Shown piece by piece: positions 8,627 through 17,370 of a stretch of DNA of 64,000 nt (positions within the stretch are counted from its first letter, which is position 1; each line of letters begins with the position of its first letter). Under the pieces are notes generated by a model that saw nothing but the letters and a program-made list of their open reading frames with translations, made no database searches and was not told the origin of the DNA. The position numbers and the translations under genes were made by a program. Source of the DNA: an uncultured Collinsella sp. (GTDB lineage: Bacteria > Actinomycetota > Coriobacteriia > Coriobacteriales > Coriobacteriaceae). The DNA lies in NCBI GenBank assembly GCA_900541685.1, contig UQKM01000009.1, forward strand, positions 1-64,000, written 5' to 3'.

Positions 8627-9940
8627 ATGCAGGCACAGAAGGCGGAGGGAACCCGCGACCTTATCGGCGCCGAGATGCGCGCCTGGCAAAAGATGCAGCA
8701 GATTGCGGCCGGCGTGTTCGAGCCGTTTGGTTTTAAACCCATCGAGACGCCCGCGATCGAGCAGGTGGACGTGTTTGTCCACGGTATCGGCCAGTCGACC
8801 GACGTCGTGCGCAAGGAAATGTTCCGCGTGTTCAGCGGTGCCAATCTGGAGCGCGTCTTTACCGAGGGCACCGACACCAAGCTTAAGCCCAAGCAGCGCC
8901 TGGCCCTTCGTCCCGAGGGCACGGCCGGTGTGGTGCGTTCCGTCGTGGAAAACAACCTGGTGCCTCAGGGCTCCACGCCGTTTAAGGCCTATTACGCCGA
9001 GGCCATGTTCCGTGGCGAGCGTCCCCAGAAGGGTCGCCTGCGCCAGTTCCACCAGGTGGGCATCGAGTGGCTCGGCGCTCCCGATCCGGCTGCCGACGCC
9101 GAGTGCATCATCATGCTCATGGAGTTCTACAAGCGCCTGGGCTTCGACCTTTCCAAGCTCCGTCTGCTTATTAACTCGATGGGCGATGCGCAGTGCCGTC
9201 CGGCATACCGCGAGCAGGTCAAGCAGTTTATCCTCGATCACGCCGACGAGATGTGTGATGAGTGCCGCGAGCGCGCCGAGCTCAATCCGCTGCGCGCCTT
9301 CGACTGCAAGAACGACCATTGCCGCGAGATCATGGCCGACGCCCCGCTGATGGGCGACAACCTGTGCGACGAGTGCCGCGAGCACTACGAGCAGGTCAAG
9401 CGCTATCTGGATGCCGCCGGTATCGAGTATGTCGAGGATTCCACCCTGGTGCGCGGCCTGGACTACTACACCCGTACTGTCTTTGAGGTCGAGGCTCCCG
9501 GTGCCGGTGTCGGCTCCATCGGTGGCGGCGGTCGCTATGACGGCTTGGTCGAGCTCGAGGGCGGCAAGCCCACGGCCGGCGTCGGCTTCGCCGTCGGTTT
9601 TGAGCGCGCCCTGCTGGCCCTGCAGGCCTTTGGCAGCGACCTGGGTGCCGAGGAGGTCCCGTGCGTCTACGTTGCCAACGCCGGCAAGGAGCTGCGCCAG
9701 AACGTCTTTGCCATTACGCAGCAGCTTCGCGCCGCAGGGATCGTGACCGAGGCCGACTACCAGGGTCGTTCGCTCAAGGCCCAGTTTAAGCAGGCCGACA
9801 AGGTGGGCGCCAAGCTCATCCTGGTCCTGGGTGGCGACGAGCTTGCCGCCGGCAAGGTCAAGGTGCGCGACATGCAGAGTCACGACGAGGTTCTCGTCGA
9901 TTTGGCCAACGTGGCCGAGGCGGTTCGCGAGCGCCTGTAG
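8627..9940 (+). CDS. hisS: Histidyl-tRNA synthetase
   Basis: A 437-residue class II aminoacyl-tRNA synthetase that charges tRNA-His with histidine in the cytoplasm. Motif 1 region begins GTRDLIGAEM. Motif 2 is seen as MFRGERPQKGRLRQFHQVGIEWLG. The histidine-binding signature GLDYYTRTVFEVE is intact, and motif 3 is GFAVGFERALLAL. A C-terminal anticodon-binding domain follows from about residue 335. The ATG at 8627 is preferred over the in-frame TTG two codons upstream because AGAAAGGTG is spaced eight bases from it. The gene is flanked by terminators and appears monocistronic. Confidence 0.95.
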   Translation: MQAQKAEGTRDLIGAEMRAWQKMQQIAAGVFEPFGFKPIETPAIEQVDVFVHGIGQSTDVVRKEMFRVFSGANLERVFTEGTDTKLKPKQRLALRPEGTAGVVRSVVENNLVPQGSTPFKAYYAEAMFRGERPQKGRLRQFHQVGIEWLGAPDPAADAECIIMLMEFYKRLGFDLSKLRLLINSMGDAQCRPAYREQVKQFILDHADEMCDECRERAELNPLRAFDCKNDHCREIMADAPLMGDNLCDECREHYEQVKRYLDAAGIEYVEDSTLVRGLDYYTRTVFEVEAPGAGVGSIGGGGRYDGLVELEGGKPTAGVGFAVGFERALLALQAFGSDLGAEEVPCVYVANAGKELRQNVFAITQQLRAAGIVTEADYQGRSLKAQFKQADKVGAKLILVLGGDELAAGKVKVRDMQSHDEVLVDLANVAEAVRERL

Positions 9941-9997
9941 CGCATCTTTTTGAGCTGCGGGCCTGCTAACGTGCCCTGCTCATGGAGAGCGATTGTT

Positions 9998-10036
9998 ACG
10001 GGGGTGTTTCGCTTTTATGCGGAATGCCCCCGTTTA
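9998..10036 (+). terminator. Intrinsic terminator after hisS
   Basis: ACGGGGG pairs with CCCCCGT with an inner TTTCGC/GCGGAA stem, followed by TTTA. Confidence 0.6.
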
Positions 10037-10147
10037 CGTATGCCGCCCACCGAGAAATACGACCATTTAGGGCAAAAACCCTTGCAATGCAGAAAATACT
10101 TTTGTGTGGTAAAGCGCAATCAGCGTCGAAAGTTTTTGCCGAGTGCC

Positions 10148-10153
10148 TATAAT
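10148..10153 (+). promoter_or_regulatory. -10 element of the ppc promoter
   Basis: A perfect TATAAT lies about 50 bases upstream of the ppc start. GTCGAA at 10125 is a weak -35 candidate at 17 bp. Confidence 0.4.
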
Positions 10154-10197
10154 GGATACCGCATGTTACGTGCATAGAAGGAGGAATGGGAGGAAAC

Positions 10198-13011
10198 GTG
10201 GCTGAGAACCTAAGCAACCAGTCTGTACCCGAAGCCGCGGCGCGCGTCGCTGCCGTGGTCAACCGCCTCGTTAACCGAATCGGCTCGAATGCCGAGTCCA
10301 AGGAGCGTCTCGCCGAGATCGAGATCCCCGAGGAGCTGCGCGACAATCTGGCGCTGTTCTTGCGCCTGGAGCGCCGTGTGCTTAGCGAGTATGATCCCGA
10401 GATCGCGGACCTGTTCGACAAGATTTTGACAGCCGAGATTGTGGCCAATGCCGGAAACCCCGGCACCCGTGCTGCCGACGAGTCCGTCGACGAGCAGGGC
10501 GTGCCCACTGCCGACGAGCCCACCGCCGTGGCGTTTCGCGAAGTCGTCGATCTGATCGACAGCCTGCCGCTCGATAAACAGCAGGTTATCGTCCGCGCCT
10601 TTACGAGCTTCTTCCATCTGGCAAACCTGTCGGAGGAGAATTACCGTGTGGCGCAGCTGCGCGAGCGCGAGGCCGGTGCGTCGACCGATACCGAGGTCGA
10701 TCCCGCCAACGAACTCACCGTCGCCTATCACCAGTTGGTAAACGAGATGGGTGTCGAGGGCGCCAACGAGCTGCTCGGCAAGCTCGAGTTCCACCCTGTC
10801 TTTACAGCACATCCCACCGAAGCCCGTCGCAAGGCCGTCGAGGGCAAGATTCGCCGTATCTCCAACCTGCTGGAGGAGCGTCCGCGTCTGGGCGGCTCCG
10901 ACCTGGTGGAGAACGAGCGCCATATGCTGCAGGAGATCGACGCCCTGGTGCGTACGAGCCCCATCGCGCTCAAGAAGCCCACGCCGGTCGAGGAAGCCGA
11001 TACCATCATCGACATCTTCGATAACACGCTGTTCGACGTTATCCCCGTCATCTATCGTCGTTTTGACGACTGGGTGCTGGGCGACAAGGCCGGTACCGTG
11101 CCGCCGCTGTGCCCGGCGTTCTTCCATCCCGGCAGCTGGATCGGTTCCGACCGCGACGGTAACCCCAACGTCACCGCCAAGGTGAGTCGTGAGGTCGCCG
11201 CCAAGTATTTCACCCATATGGTGCTCAAGCTCGAGGACAAGTGCCGCCGCATCGGCCGCAACCTCACGCTCGAGGCCACCTACAGCAAGCCGTCTGCCGA
11301 GCTCATCAACCTGTGGAACCATCAGGTCGAGATGAGCACCCAGTACACGGCACGCGCCGAGCTGATCTCCGAGCACGAGCCGCATCGCGCCGTCATGCTC
11401 GTCATGGCAGACCGACTCAACGCCACCGTCCGTCGCATCACCGACACCATGTACCACAGCGCCGATGAGTTCCTGGAGGACCTGCGCGTCGTCCAGCGCT
11501 CGCTGGCCGCCTGCGGTGCCGTCCGTGCTGCCTACGGCCCGGTCCAGACCATCATCTGGCAGGTCGAGTCCTTCGGCTTCCATATGGTCGAGATGGAGTT
11601 CCGTCAGCACTCCGTGGTGCACGCCCGCGCCCTCAAGGATATCCACGAGAACGGTATCCATGGCGACCTGCAGCCCATGACGCGCGAGGTCATCGATACC
11701 TTCCGTGCCATCGGCTCCATCCAAAAGCGCTACGGCAAGAAGATGGCCCACCGCTACATCATCTCGTTTACCAAGAGCGCCCAGCATGTGGCCGACGTCT
11801 TTGAGCTTGCCCACCTGTCCTTTGCGCACGAGGAGGATGTCCCCGAGCTCGACGTGATCCCGCTGTTCGAGCAGCTCGAGGACCTCGAGGGCTGCGTCGA
11901 CGTGCTCGACCAGATGCTTACGCTGCCCGTGGTGCAAAAGCGCCTTGCCCAGACCGACCGCCGCATGGAGGTCATGCTGGGCTATTCCGACTCCTCCAAG
12001 GACGCCGGTCCTACCACGGCCATGCTCGCGCTGCACTCCGCGCAGGAGCGCATCGCCAAGTGGGCCGAGAAGAACGATATCGACCTGGTGCTCATGCACG
12101 GTCGCGGCGGTGCCGTGGGCCGTGGCGGCGGCCCGGCCAACAAGGCCGTGCTGGCGCAGCCCAAGGGCTCGGTCAACTGTTTCTTTAAGCTCACCGAGCA
12201 GGGCGAGGTCATCTTTGCCCGTTACGGCAACCGCACGCTGGCCCAGCGCCATGTTGAGTCCGTTGCCGCCGCAACGCTTTTGCAGTCGGCCCCGAGTGTC
12301 GAGAAGACCAACACCGAGACCACGCAGAAGTTCTGGGATATGGCGGAGAAGCTCAACGCCGCAAGCCACGAGCGCTATCTGGACCTGCTGAACACCGAGG
12401 ACTTTACACCGTGGTTCTCGACCGTGACGCCGCTGACCGAGGTCGGTCTGCTGCCGATTGGCTCGCGTCCCGCCAAGCGCGGCCTGGGCGCCAAGTCGCT
12501 TGATGACCTGCGTACCATTCCGTGGATCTTCAGCTGGAGCCAGGCGCGCATCAATCTGGCCGCTTGGTACGGCCTGGGCACCGCTTGCGAGCAGCTGGGC
12601 GATCTGGACCAGCTTAAGGCTGCCTACCAGGAGTGGCCGTTCTTCCGCACGTTCATCGACAACATCGAGATGTCGATCGCCAAGACCGACCAGCGCATCG
12701 CCAAGATGTATCTGCACCTGGGCGATCGCCAGGATCTGTCCGAGAAGGTCTTCACCGAGATGCAGCTCACCCGTAAGTGGGTCCTTGCCATCGTCGGTGA
12801 CGAGTGGCCGCTGCAGCGCCGCCGCGTGCTCGGCTGCGCCGTTCGTGTGCGCAATCCCTACGTCGACGCCCTGTCCATCGCCCAAGTCCGCGCCCTTCGC
12901 GAGGTGCGTATGAACCAGGACGAGATGGCGGAGGAGAAGAAGGCCGAGTATATGAGCCTGATTCTTTCGACTGTGACCGGCGTCTCGGCAGGACTGCAGA
13001 ACACGGGGTAA
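10198..13011 (+). CDS. ppc: Phosphoenolpyruvate carboxylase
   Basis: A 937-residue bacterial-type PEP carboxylase that adds bicarbonate to PEP to form oxaloacetate, refilling the C4 pool for the reductive branch of the citrate cycle and aspartate synthesis. The catalytic histidine motif TAHPTEARR, the lysine-containing VMLGYSDSSKDAG and the mobile-loop GRGGAVGRGGGP are all intact, and the protein ends in the invariant QNTG, so it is full length. The likely start is the GTG at 10198, since GGAGGA lies just before it; the ATG at 10186 is only one base from its own AAGGAGG and is less likely. It is monocistronic. Confidence 0.95.
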   Translation: MAENLSNQSVPEAAARVAAVVNRLVNRIGSNAESKERLAEIEIPEELRDNLALFLRLERRVLSEYDPEIADLFDKILTAEIVANAGNPGTRAADESVDEQGVPTADEPTAVAFREVVDLIDSLPLDKQQVIVRAFTSFFHLANLSEENYRVAQLREREAGASTDTEVDPANELTVAYHQLVNEMGVEGANELLGKLEFHPVFTAHPTEARRKAVEGKIRRISNLLEERPRLGGSDLVENERHMLQEIDALVRTSPIALKKPTPVEEADTIIDIFDNTLFDVIPVIYRRFDDWVLGDKAGTVPPLCPAFFHPGSWIGSDRDGNPNVTAKVSREVAAKYFTHMVLKLEDKCRRIGRNLTLEATYSKPSAELINLWNHQVEMSTQYTARAELISEHEPHRAVMLVMADRLNATVRRITDTMYHSADEFLEDLRVVQRSLAACGAVRAAYGPVQTIIWQVESFGFHMVEMEFRQHSVVHARALKDIHENGIHGDLQPMTREVIDTFRAIGSIQKRYGKKMAHRYIISFTKSAQHVADVFELAHLSFAHEEDVPELDVIPLFEQLEDLEGCVDVLDQMLTLPVVQKRLAQTDRRMEVMLGYSDSSKDAGPTTAMLALHSAQERIAKWAEKNDIDLVLMHGRGGAVGRGGGPANKAVLAQPKGSVNCFFKLTEQGEVIFARYGNRTLAQRHVESVAAATLLQSAPSVEKTNTETTQKFWDMAEKLNAASHERYLDLLNTEDFTPWFSTVTPLTEVGLLPIGSRPAKRGLGAKSLDDLRTIPWIFSWSQARINLAAWYGLGTACEQLGDLDQLKAAYQEWPFFRTFIDNIEMSIAKTDQRIAKMYLHLGDRQDLSEKVFTEMQLTRKWVLAIVGDEWPLQRRRVLGCAVRVRNPYVDALSIAQVRALREVRMNQDEMAEEKKAEYMSLILSTVTGVSAGLQNTG

Positions 13012-13032
13012 TCGATAGCCCTGTAGTCGTCC

Positions 13033-13159
13033 GGGCCCGCCATCAGCTTACTTTTAAGCACGTCCTCGGACATGCAAGAAGCCCTCGCTGCGCACTTCGT
13101 GCGGCGAGGGTTTCTTGCGTCCTGCGGAGTGTGCCTATAAGTAAGCTGATGGCGGGCCC
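13033..13159. repeat. Nested palindromic element, copy 1
   Basis: Perfect 21-base outer arms (13033-13053 and 13139-13159, beginning GGGCCCGCCATCAG) enclose a core. The core runs CGTCCTCGGACATGCAA, then an inner hairpin CCCTCGC..GCGAGGG with apex GCGCACTTCGTGCG, then GCGTCCTGCGGA. The same core is found in the copy at 15622-15746 with entirely different outer arms. It stands between ppc and larA and could act as a bidirectional terminator. No open frame lies within it. Confidence 0.75.
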
Positions 13160-13169
13160 TGCGATGTCC

Positions 13170-13326
13170 GGTCTTCGGCGGATTACTGCTGAGGAAAAGA
13201 TAGCGCGCTTCGCGCACTCTGATGGGGCTTCGTGCTGCGGAATGCATTCAGAGGGAAACCCATCGGGCCCCTTCGTCCTCGGTCTTCGGGGATTAAAGCT
13301 GAGGAGAAGAATTGTGCGCTTCGCGC
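13170..13326. repeat. Pair of 46-bp direct repeats
   Basis: Units at 13170-13215 and 13281-13326 are 111 bp apart and share GGTCTTCGG.GGATTA, GCTGAGGA.AAGA and GCGCTTCGCGC. A hairpin CTCTGA/TCAGAG lies between them. Their function is unknown. Together with copy 1 of the palindromic element they fill the ppc-larA gap. Confidence 0.5.
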
Positions 13327-13385
13327 CTCGCGTCTTATCGATTGGGATTGAGATGCATTTGGCGCTTCTCGCCTTACGACTGTTC

Positions 13386-13419
13386 CGGCCGCGGTCCTTT
13401 TTGGGATCGCGGCCGTTTT
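13386..13419 (+). terminator. Terminator-like hairpin
   Basis: CGGCCGCGGTCC pairs with GGGATCGCGGCCG and is followed by TTTTG. Confidence 0.65.
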
Positions 13420-13541
13420 GTTGTGGGTCAAATATGAACGTTGTGTTAATGAGTCGGTAGACGGTGGTGTTTTTCGGTGAGCGGCGTATCCTTCCAACGG
13501 TTTATCTAGTGTGTCAGTTGAAAGGAAGAGGGCGCTCGTCA

Positions 13542-14819
13542 TTGTTTGAATGTGAACTGCCGTTTGACCACAAGACGTTGCATCTGGAACTCGAGGATAA
13601 GAACTTCGCGGGTGTGATGGAAGGTCACCAAAACGAGTTTAAGACTACGAAATCGCAGGAAGAGCTGGTAGAGGAGTCGCTTGCCAACCCTTATGGCTCG
13701 CCTTCGCTCGAGGAGCTTTGTGCTGGCAAAAAGGACATCGTCATCATTAGCTCCGATCATACGCGTCCCGTTCCCTCGCGTGTGACGATGCCTATTCTGC
13801 TGCATCACATTCATGCCGCTGCGCCCGAGGCCCGTGTGCGTATTCTGGTTGCTACGGGCATGCACCGTCCGTCGACGCACGAGGAGCTCGTCAACAAGTA
13901 TGGCGAGGAGATCGTTGCCAACGAGGAAATCGTCATGCACGTCGCAACTGACGACAGCATGATGAAAAAGATCGGCACCCTGCCTTCTGGTGGCGAGTGC
14001 ATTATCAACAAGATCGCTGCCGATTGCGACCTGCTGCTTGCAGAGGGCTTCATTGAGCCGCACTTCTTTGCCGGTTTCTCTGGTAGCCGCAAGTCCGTCC
14101 TGCCTGGCATCGCCAGCTACAAGACCATCATGTACAACCACAACGGTCAGTTTGTGAACGATTCCCACTCGCGTGCCGGCAACCTGTGCCACAACCACGT
14201 GAGCGAGGATATGTTTGCCGCTGCCGAGATGGCTCACCTTGCCTTTGTGCTCAACGTGGTGCTCAACGGCAAGCACGAGGTCATTGGCTCCTTTGCCGGC
14301 GACATCCACAAGGCGCACGAGGCCGGCTGCGACTTCGTGAAGAGCCTTGCCGGCGTTGAGCCCGTCGAGTGCGAGATTGCCATCACTACCAACGGTGGTT
14401 ACCCGCTCGACCAGAACATCTATCAGGCCGTGAAGGGCATGTGCGCTGCCGAGGCCACGCTTCCCGAGGGCGGTGTGATCATCGATGTCGCCGGTTGTGC
14501 CGACGGTCACGGTGGCGAGGGCTTCTATCACAACATCGCCGACAACGATCCGGCAGAGTTTGAGCGCGCCTGCATCGACCGTCCCAAGGACGAGACCCTG
14601 CCCGACCAGTGGACGAGCCAGATCTTTGCCCGCATCCTGGCGCATCACCCCGTGATCATGGTCACCGACCTGTGCGATCACCAGATGCTCAAGGATATGC
14701 ACATGACGCCGGTCAACACTATCGAGGAGGCGCTCAAGCTCGCCTTTGAGATGAAGGGTGCCGATGCCAAGGTTGCCGTCATTCCCGATGGCCTGGGCGT
14801 TGTCGTCGCGCAGCACTAG
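13542..14819 (+). CDS. larA: Nickel-dependent lactate racemase
   Basis: LarA interconverts D- and L-lactate using the nickel-pincer nucleotide cofactor. The sequence is very close to the remembered Lactobacillus plantarum LarA. HRPSTHEELVNKYGE contains the first catalytic histidine, and PHFFAGFSGSRKSVLPG contains the second nickel-ligand histidine and the lysine that anchors the cofactor. The nucleotide-binding block IVIISSDHTRPVPS and the C-terminal VIPDGLGVVV are also present. An in-frame TTG at 13542 gives 425 residues, matching the usual 424, with AAGGAAGAGG upstream, so a TTG start is preferred over the ATG 26 codons earlier. It is followed 49 bases later by the lactate channel gene, and the cofactor genes lie 1.6 kb on in the opposite orientation. 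Confidence 0.92.
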   Translation: MFECELPFDHKTLHLELEDKNFAGVMEGHQNEFKTTKSQEELVEESLANPYGSPSLEELCAGKKDIVIISSDHTRPVPSRVTMPILLHHIHAAAPEARVRILVATGMHRPSTHEELVNKYGEEIVANEEIVMHVATDDSMMKKIGTLPSGGECIINKIAADCDLLLAEGFIEPHFFAGFSGSRKSVLPGIASYKTIMYNHNGQFVNDSHSRAGNLCHNHVSEDMFAAAEMAHLAFVLNVVLNGKHEVIGSFAGDIHKAHEAGCDFVKSLAGVEPVECEIAITTNGGYPLDQNIYQAVKGMCAAEATLPEGGVIIDVAGCADGHGGEGFYHNIADNDPAEFERACIDRPKDETLPDQWTSQIFARILAHHPVIMVTDLCDHQMLKDMHMTPVNTIEEALKLAFEMKGADAKVAVIPDGLGVVVAQH

Positions 14820-14868
14820 TGCGTGGCCCAAACGAATCGTTTATAACCGACAAGAAAGATAAGGTTTT

Positions 14869-15600
14869 ATGCTTACCAAACTCCTCTGCGAATTCGGCGC
14901 GACGGCCCTCATGATCGTCTTTGGCGTGGGCGTGCACTGCGATACCGTGCTCAAGGGCACCAAGTATCAGGGCTCTGGTCATATGTTTGCCATCACCACC
15001 TGGTCTTTTGGTATCTCGGCCTGCCTGTTTATCTTTGGCGGCGCCGTGTGCATGAACCCCGCCATGGTGCTTGCCCAGTGCATCGTCGGCCTGGTGCCGT
15101 GGGGCAACTGCATCCCCTTCATGCTTGCCGATATGCTCGGCGGCTTTGTGGGTGCCGTGATCGCTTGGTTTATGTATGCCGATGAGTTCAAGGCTTCCGA
15201 GGGCGTCGTCGACCCCATTGCCCAGCGCAACATCTTCTCGACCAACCCCACCACCGAGGGTACGAACTATGCCCGCAACTTCTTCTGCGAGGCCATCTGC
15301 ACCTTCGTGTTCATTAGCGCCATCCTTGCTGCTGCTAGCCGTGCTGGCGAGAACGTTTTGATGCTCGCCATCTGCGTCGGCCTGATTGTCTGGGCCGTTG
15401 GCATGGGCATGGGCGGCATCACCGGCTTCGCCATGAACCAGGCACGCGACCTTGGTCCCCGCATGGCCTATCAGGTGCTACCGATCAAGAACAAGGCTGA
15501 CAACAACTGGAAGTATGGTCTGCTTGTTCCTGGCATCGCGCCGTTTGTCGGTGCTATTGTGGCCGCGCTGTTTGTGCATGGTTTCTTGGGCATGTTCTAG
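14869..15600 (+). CDS. larD: Aquaglyceroporin, lactic acid channel (LarD-like)
   Basis: A 243-residue major intrinsic protein with six membrane helices and two half-helix loops, likely passing lactic acid or glycerol. Its place directly behind larA matches the lar operon arrangement, where LarD is a lactate channel. The first pore motif is a standard NPA (GGAVCMNPAMVLAQ). The second reads NQARDLGPRM, so the proline of the usual NPARD is replaced by glutamine. The conserved ARDLGPR that lines the selectivity filter is kept. It shares the larA promoter. Confidence 0.85.
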   Translation: MLTKLLCEFGATALMIVFGVGVHCDTVLKGTKYQGSGHMFAITTWSFGISACLFIFGGAVCMNPAMVLAQCIVGLVPWGNCIPFMLADMLGGFVGAVIAWFMYADEFKASEGVVDPIAQRNIFSTNPTTEGTNYARNFFCEAICTFVFISAILAAASRAGENVLMLAICVGLIVWAVGMGMGGITGFAMNQARDLGPRMAYQVLPIKNKADNNWKYGLLVPGIAPFVGAIVAALFVHGFLGMF

Positions 15601-15621
15601 TCGAAGGCTACATAGTTGTCC

Positions 15622-15746
15622 GCTGGCCGCATGGGGTAACTTCCCAGCGCGTCCTCGGACATGCAAAAAGGCTCGCTGCGCACTTCGTGCGGCGAGCCTT
15701 TTTGCGTCCTGCGGAATGCGCTGGGAAGTTACCCCATGCGGCCAGC
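15622..15746. repeat. Nested palindromic element, copy 2
   Basis: Perfect 29-base outer arms (15622-15650 and 15718-15746, starting GCTGGCCGCATGGGG) enclose the same core as the copy at 13033: CGTCCTCGGACATGCAA, an inner hairpin GGCTCGC..GCGAGCC with apex GCGCACTTCGTGCG, then GCGTCCTGCGGA. Both inner and outer stems differ from copy 1 in sequence but remain paired. It lies between the converging larD and tetR genes. Confidence 0.75.
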
Positions 15747-15900
15747 TGCGGGATCTTTGCTGCGCTCGAGCAAGCAACCCAACATATATCTGAATTTGGA
15801 TGGGAGGGGCTTGTTGCTGATAGGGGCGTTGAGCTGTTGTTGACACTTTGGGATGCGTGGCGCCCTAGGTTGGGGTGATGCTTTGGGATGAGCTTCTTAC

Positions 15901-16440
15901 TTAGCTGAAGAGGGGCTGTATGGCTGAGAGGTAGTCTTTGGCTACGTTGGATTTGTTGGCTTGGAAGTTGTGCCAGGCCCACCATTGGACCATTCCTACG
16001 AAGCTTGAGGCTATGTGGTGTAGTAGGAAGCTTCGGTCCATGGTGGCGGCGGGGCCGTTTGGGTCGGTGGGGACGGTTTCGGCTGCTCGTGACATGATGG
16101 TCTTGCGTAAGCAGTCGGCGAAGACGCGTGAGCCGGCGCCGGCTACGAGGGCTCGTACGCCCTGGCGGCGTTCCCAGAGGTTGTTGAGGATATGCTCGAC
16201 TTGTACGAGCGGATCATCGAGCGGTGTGCCATCGTCGTCGAGGGCGTGGGTGCAGATGTCGCTCACGAGTTCGGACAGTAGGTCATCTTTGCTCTTGAAG
16301 AGGCCGTAGAACGTGGCCCGACCCACATGGGCGCGAGCGATGATGTCGCCGACGGTGATCTTGCCGTAGTCCTCCTCGCGAAGGAGCTCGGAGAATGCTG
16401 CAACGATGGCGGCGCGGCTTTTTTCCTTGCGGGCATCCAT
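15901..16440 (-). CDS. TetR family transcriptional regulator of the lar locus
   Basis: A 179-residue TetR-type repressor. The N-terminal helix-turn-helix reads ITVGDIIARAHVGRATFYGLFKSKDDLL. The C-terminal ligand domain is not assignable. It starts two bases after the larC stop, so it is the last gene of larB-larC-tetR and probably autoregulates the operon through the palindrome at 18198-18231. Whether it senses lactate, the cofactor or something else cannot be seen. In known lar operons control is by a Crp/Fnr-type LarR, so a TetR here would be a different solution. Confidence 0.85.
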   Translation of the reverse strand: MDARKEKSRAAIVAAFSELLREEDYGKITVGDIIARAHVGRATFYGLFKSKDDLLSELVSDICTHALDDDGTPLDDPLVQVEHILNNLWERRQGVRALVAGAGSRVFADCLRKTIMSRAAETVPTDPNGPAATMDRSFLLHHIASSFVGMVQWWAWHNFQANKSNVAKDYLSAIQPLFS

Positions 16441-16442
16441 GG

Positions 16443-17360
16443 CTATGCGTCCGCGTGAACGAGCAGGCAGCGGAGCGTGCCGGAGCAGCCCTCGTAAGGG
16501 CGCTTGCCGGCGCCGTAGCCGACGGCCTCGATGTGGTAACGGACCGGCAGGTGCTCGGACGTGCGCAGTGCGGCGACGACGGCAGCGCCCGTGGGCGTCA
16601 CGAGCTCACCAGCGACCGGTGCAGGCGTGAGGGCGATATTGCCCGCCTGACACAGGTTGACGACAGCGGGGACGGGAATGGGCATAAGGCCGTGGGCGCA
16701 ACGGATGGTTCCGTGGCCCTCGGAGAGCGACTCGACCACGATATCCTCAATACCCAGATCGTCGAGGCAGATGGCAACGGAGCAGACGTCGACGACGGAG
16801 TCGACGGCGCCCACCTCATGAAACAGGACGGTGTCGGGCGTTTTGCCGTGAGCCTTTGCCTCGGCATCAGCGAGTACGGAAAAAATGGCGAGGGCGCGAC
16901 GCTTGGCGCCATCGCTTAGCTGCGAGCCATCGATGATGGCGGTGACGTCCGCCAAAGAACGGTGGTGATGGCCGTGGGCGTGATGGTGACCCTCGTGGCC
17001 ATGACCGTGGGCCTCATGGTCATGCTCGTGGCAGTGCTCGTGCTCGTGCTCGCCATGATCATGATGGTGGTGCTCATGCTCGTGTGTGTGCTCGGCAGCC
17101 GCTTTGTTGCCGTAGAGCCAGGCCATATCGTGATCGTGGTTCTCGAGTTCCTCTGCAAGCTGGACGTCAAAGTCGCAGGCGTCGATGCCATGCTTGCTTA
17201 CGCGTGTGACGGCGATCGTAAAGCCGTCGACCGGCAGCGTGGCGAGCTGCTCGCGCAGGTGCTCCTCGCTGGCGCCTAGGTCGAGCAGGGCCGCGACGGT
17301 CATATCGCCGCTGATGCCCGAGGTGCCGTCGATGATAAGCGTGTGCTGATGATTGGACAT
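16443..17360 (-). CDS. larC: LarC-type nickel insertion protein, N-terminal (LarC1) half only, His-rich
   Basis: LarC is the CTP-dependent cyclometallase that puts nickel into the pincer cofactor of LarA. This 305-residue protein has the N-terminal signature IIDGTSGISGDMTVAALLDL, the block TVLFHEVGAVDSVVDV and ends shortly after GYGAGKRPYEG. A full LarC (about 400-430 residues) continues from that point into the LarC2 domain, which is absent; the frame closes with TAG and tetR begins two bases later. Residues about 85-135 form an insert made almost wholly of His with Glu, Asp and Gly, a likely nickel store. The ATG at 17360 is used because AAGGAGC precedes it; it lies 10 bases after larB. Confidence 0.85.
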   Translation of the reverse strand: MSNHQHTLIIDGTSGISGDMTVAALLDLGASEEHLREQLATLPVDGFTIAVTRVSKHGIDACDFDVQLAEELENHDHDMAWLYGNKAAAEHTHEHEHHHHDHGEHEHEHCHEHDHEAHGHGHEGHHHAHGHHHRSLADVTAIIDGSQLSDGAKRRALAIFSVLADAEAKAHGKTPDTVLFHEVGAVDSVVDVCSVAICLDDLGIEDIVVESLSEGHGTIRCAHGLMPIPVPAVVNLCQAGNIALTPAPVAGELVTPTGAAVVAALRTSEHLPVRYHIEAVGYGAGKRPYEGCSGTLRCLLVHADA

Positions 17361-17370
17361 GGAATGCTCC

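Noticed and set aside
16430..16450. Programmed frameshifting to extend LarC into LarC2, as in Lactobacillus.
   Set aside because: The sequence after the larC stop encodes a TetR protein from its own ATG. No LarC2-like residues occur in any frame.
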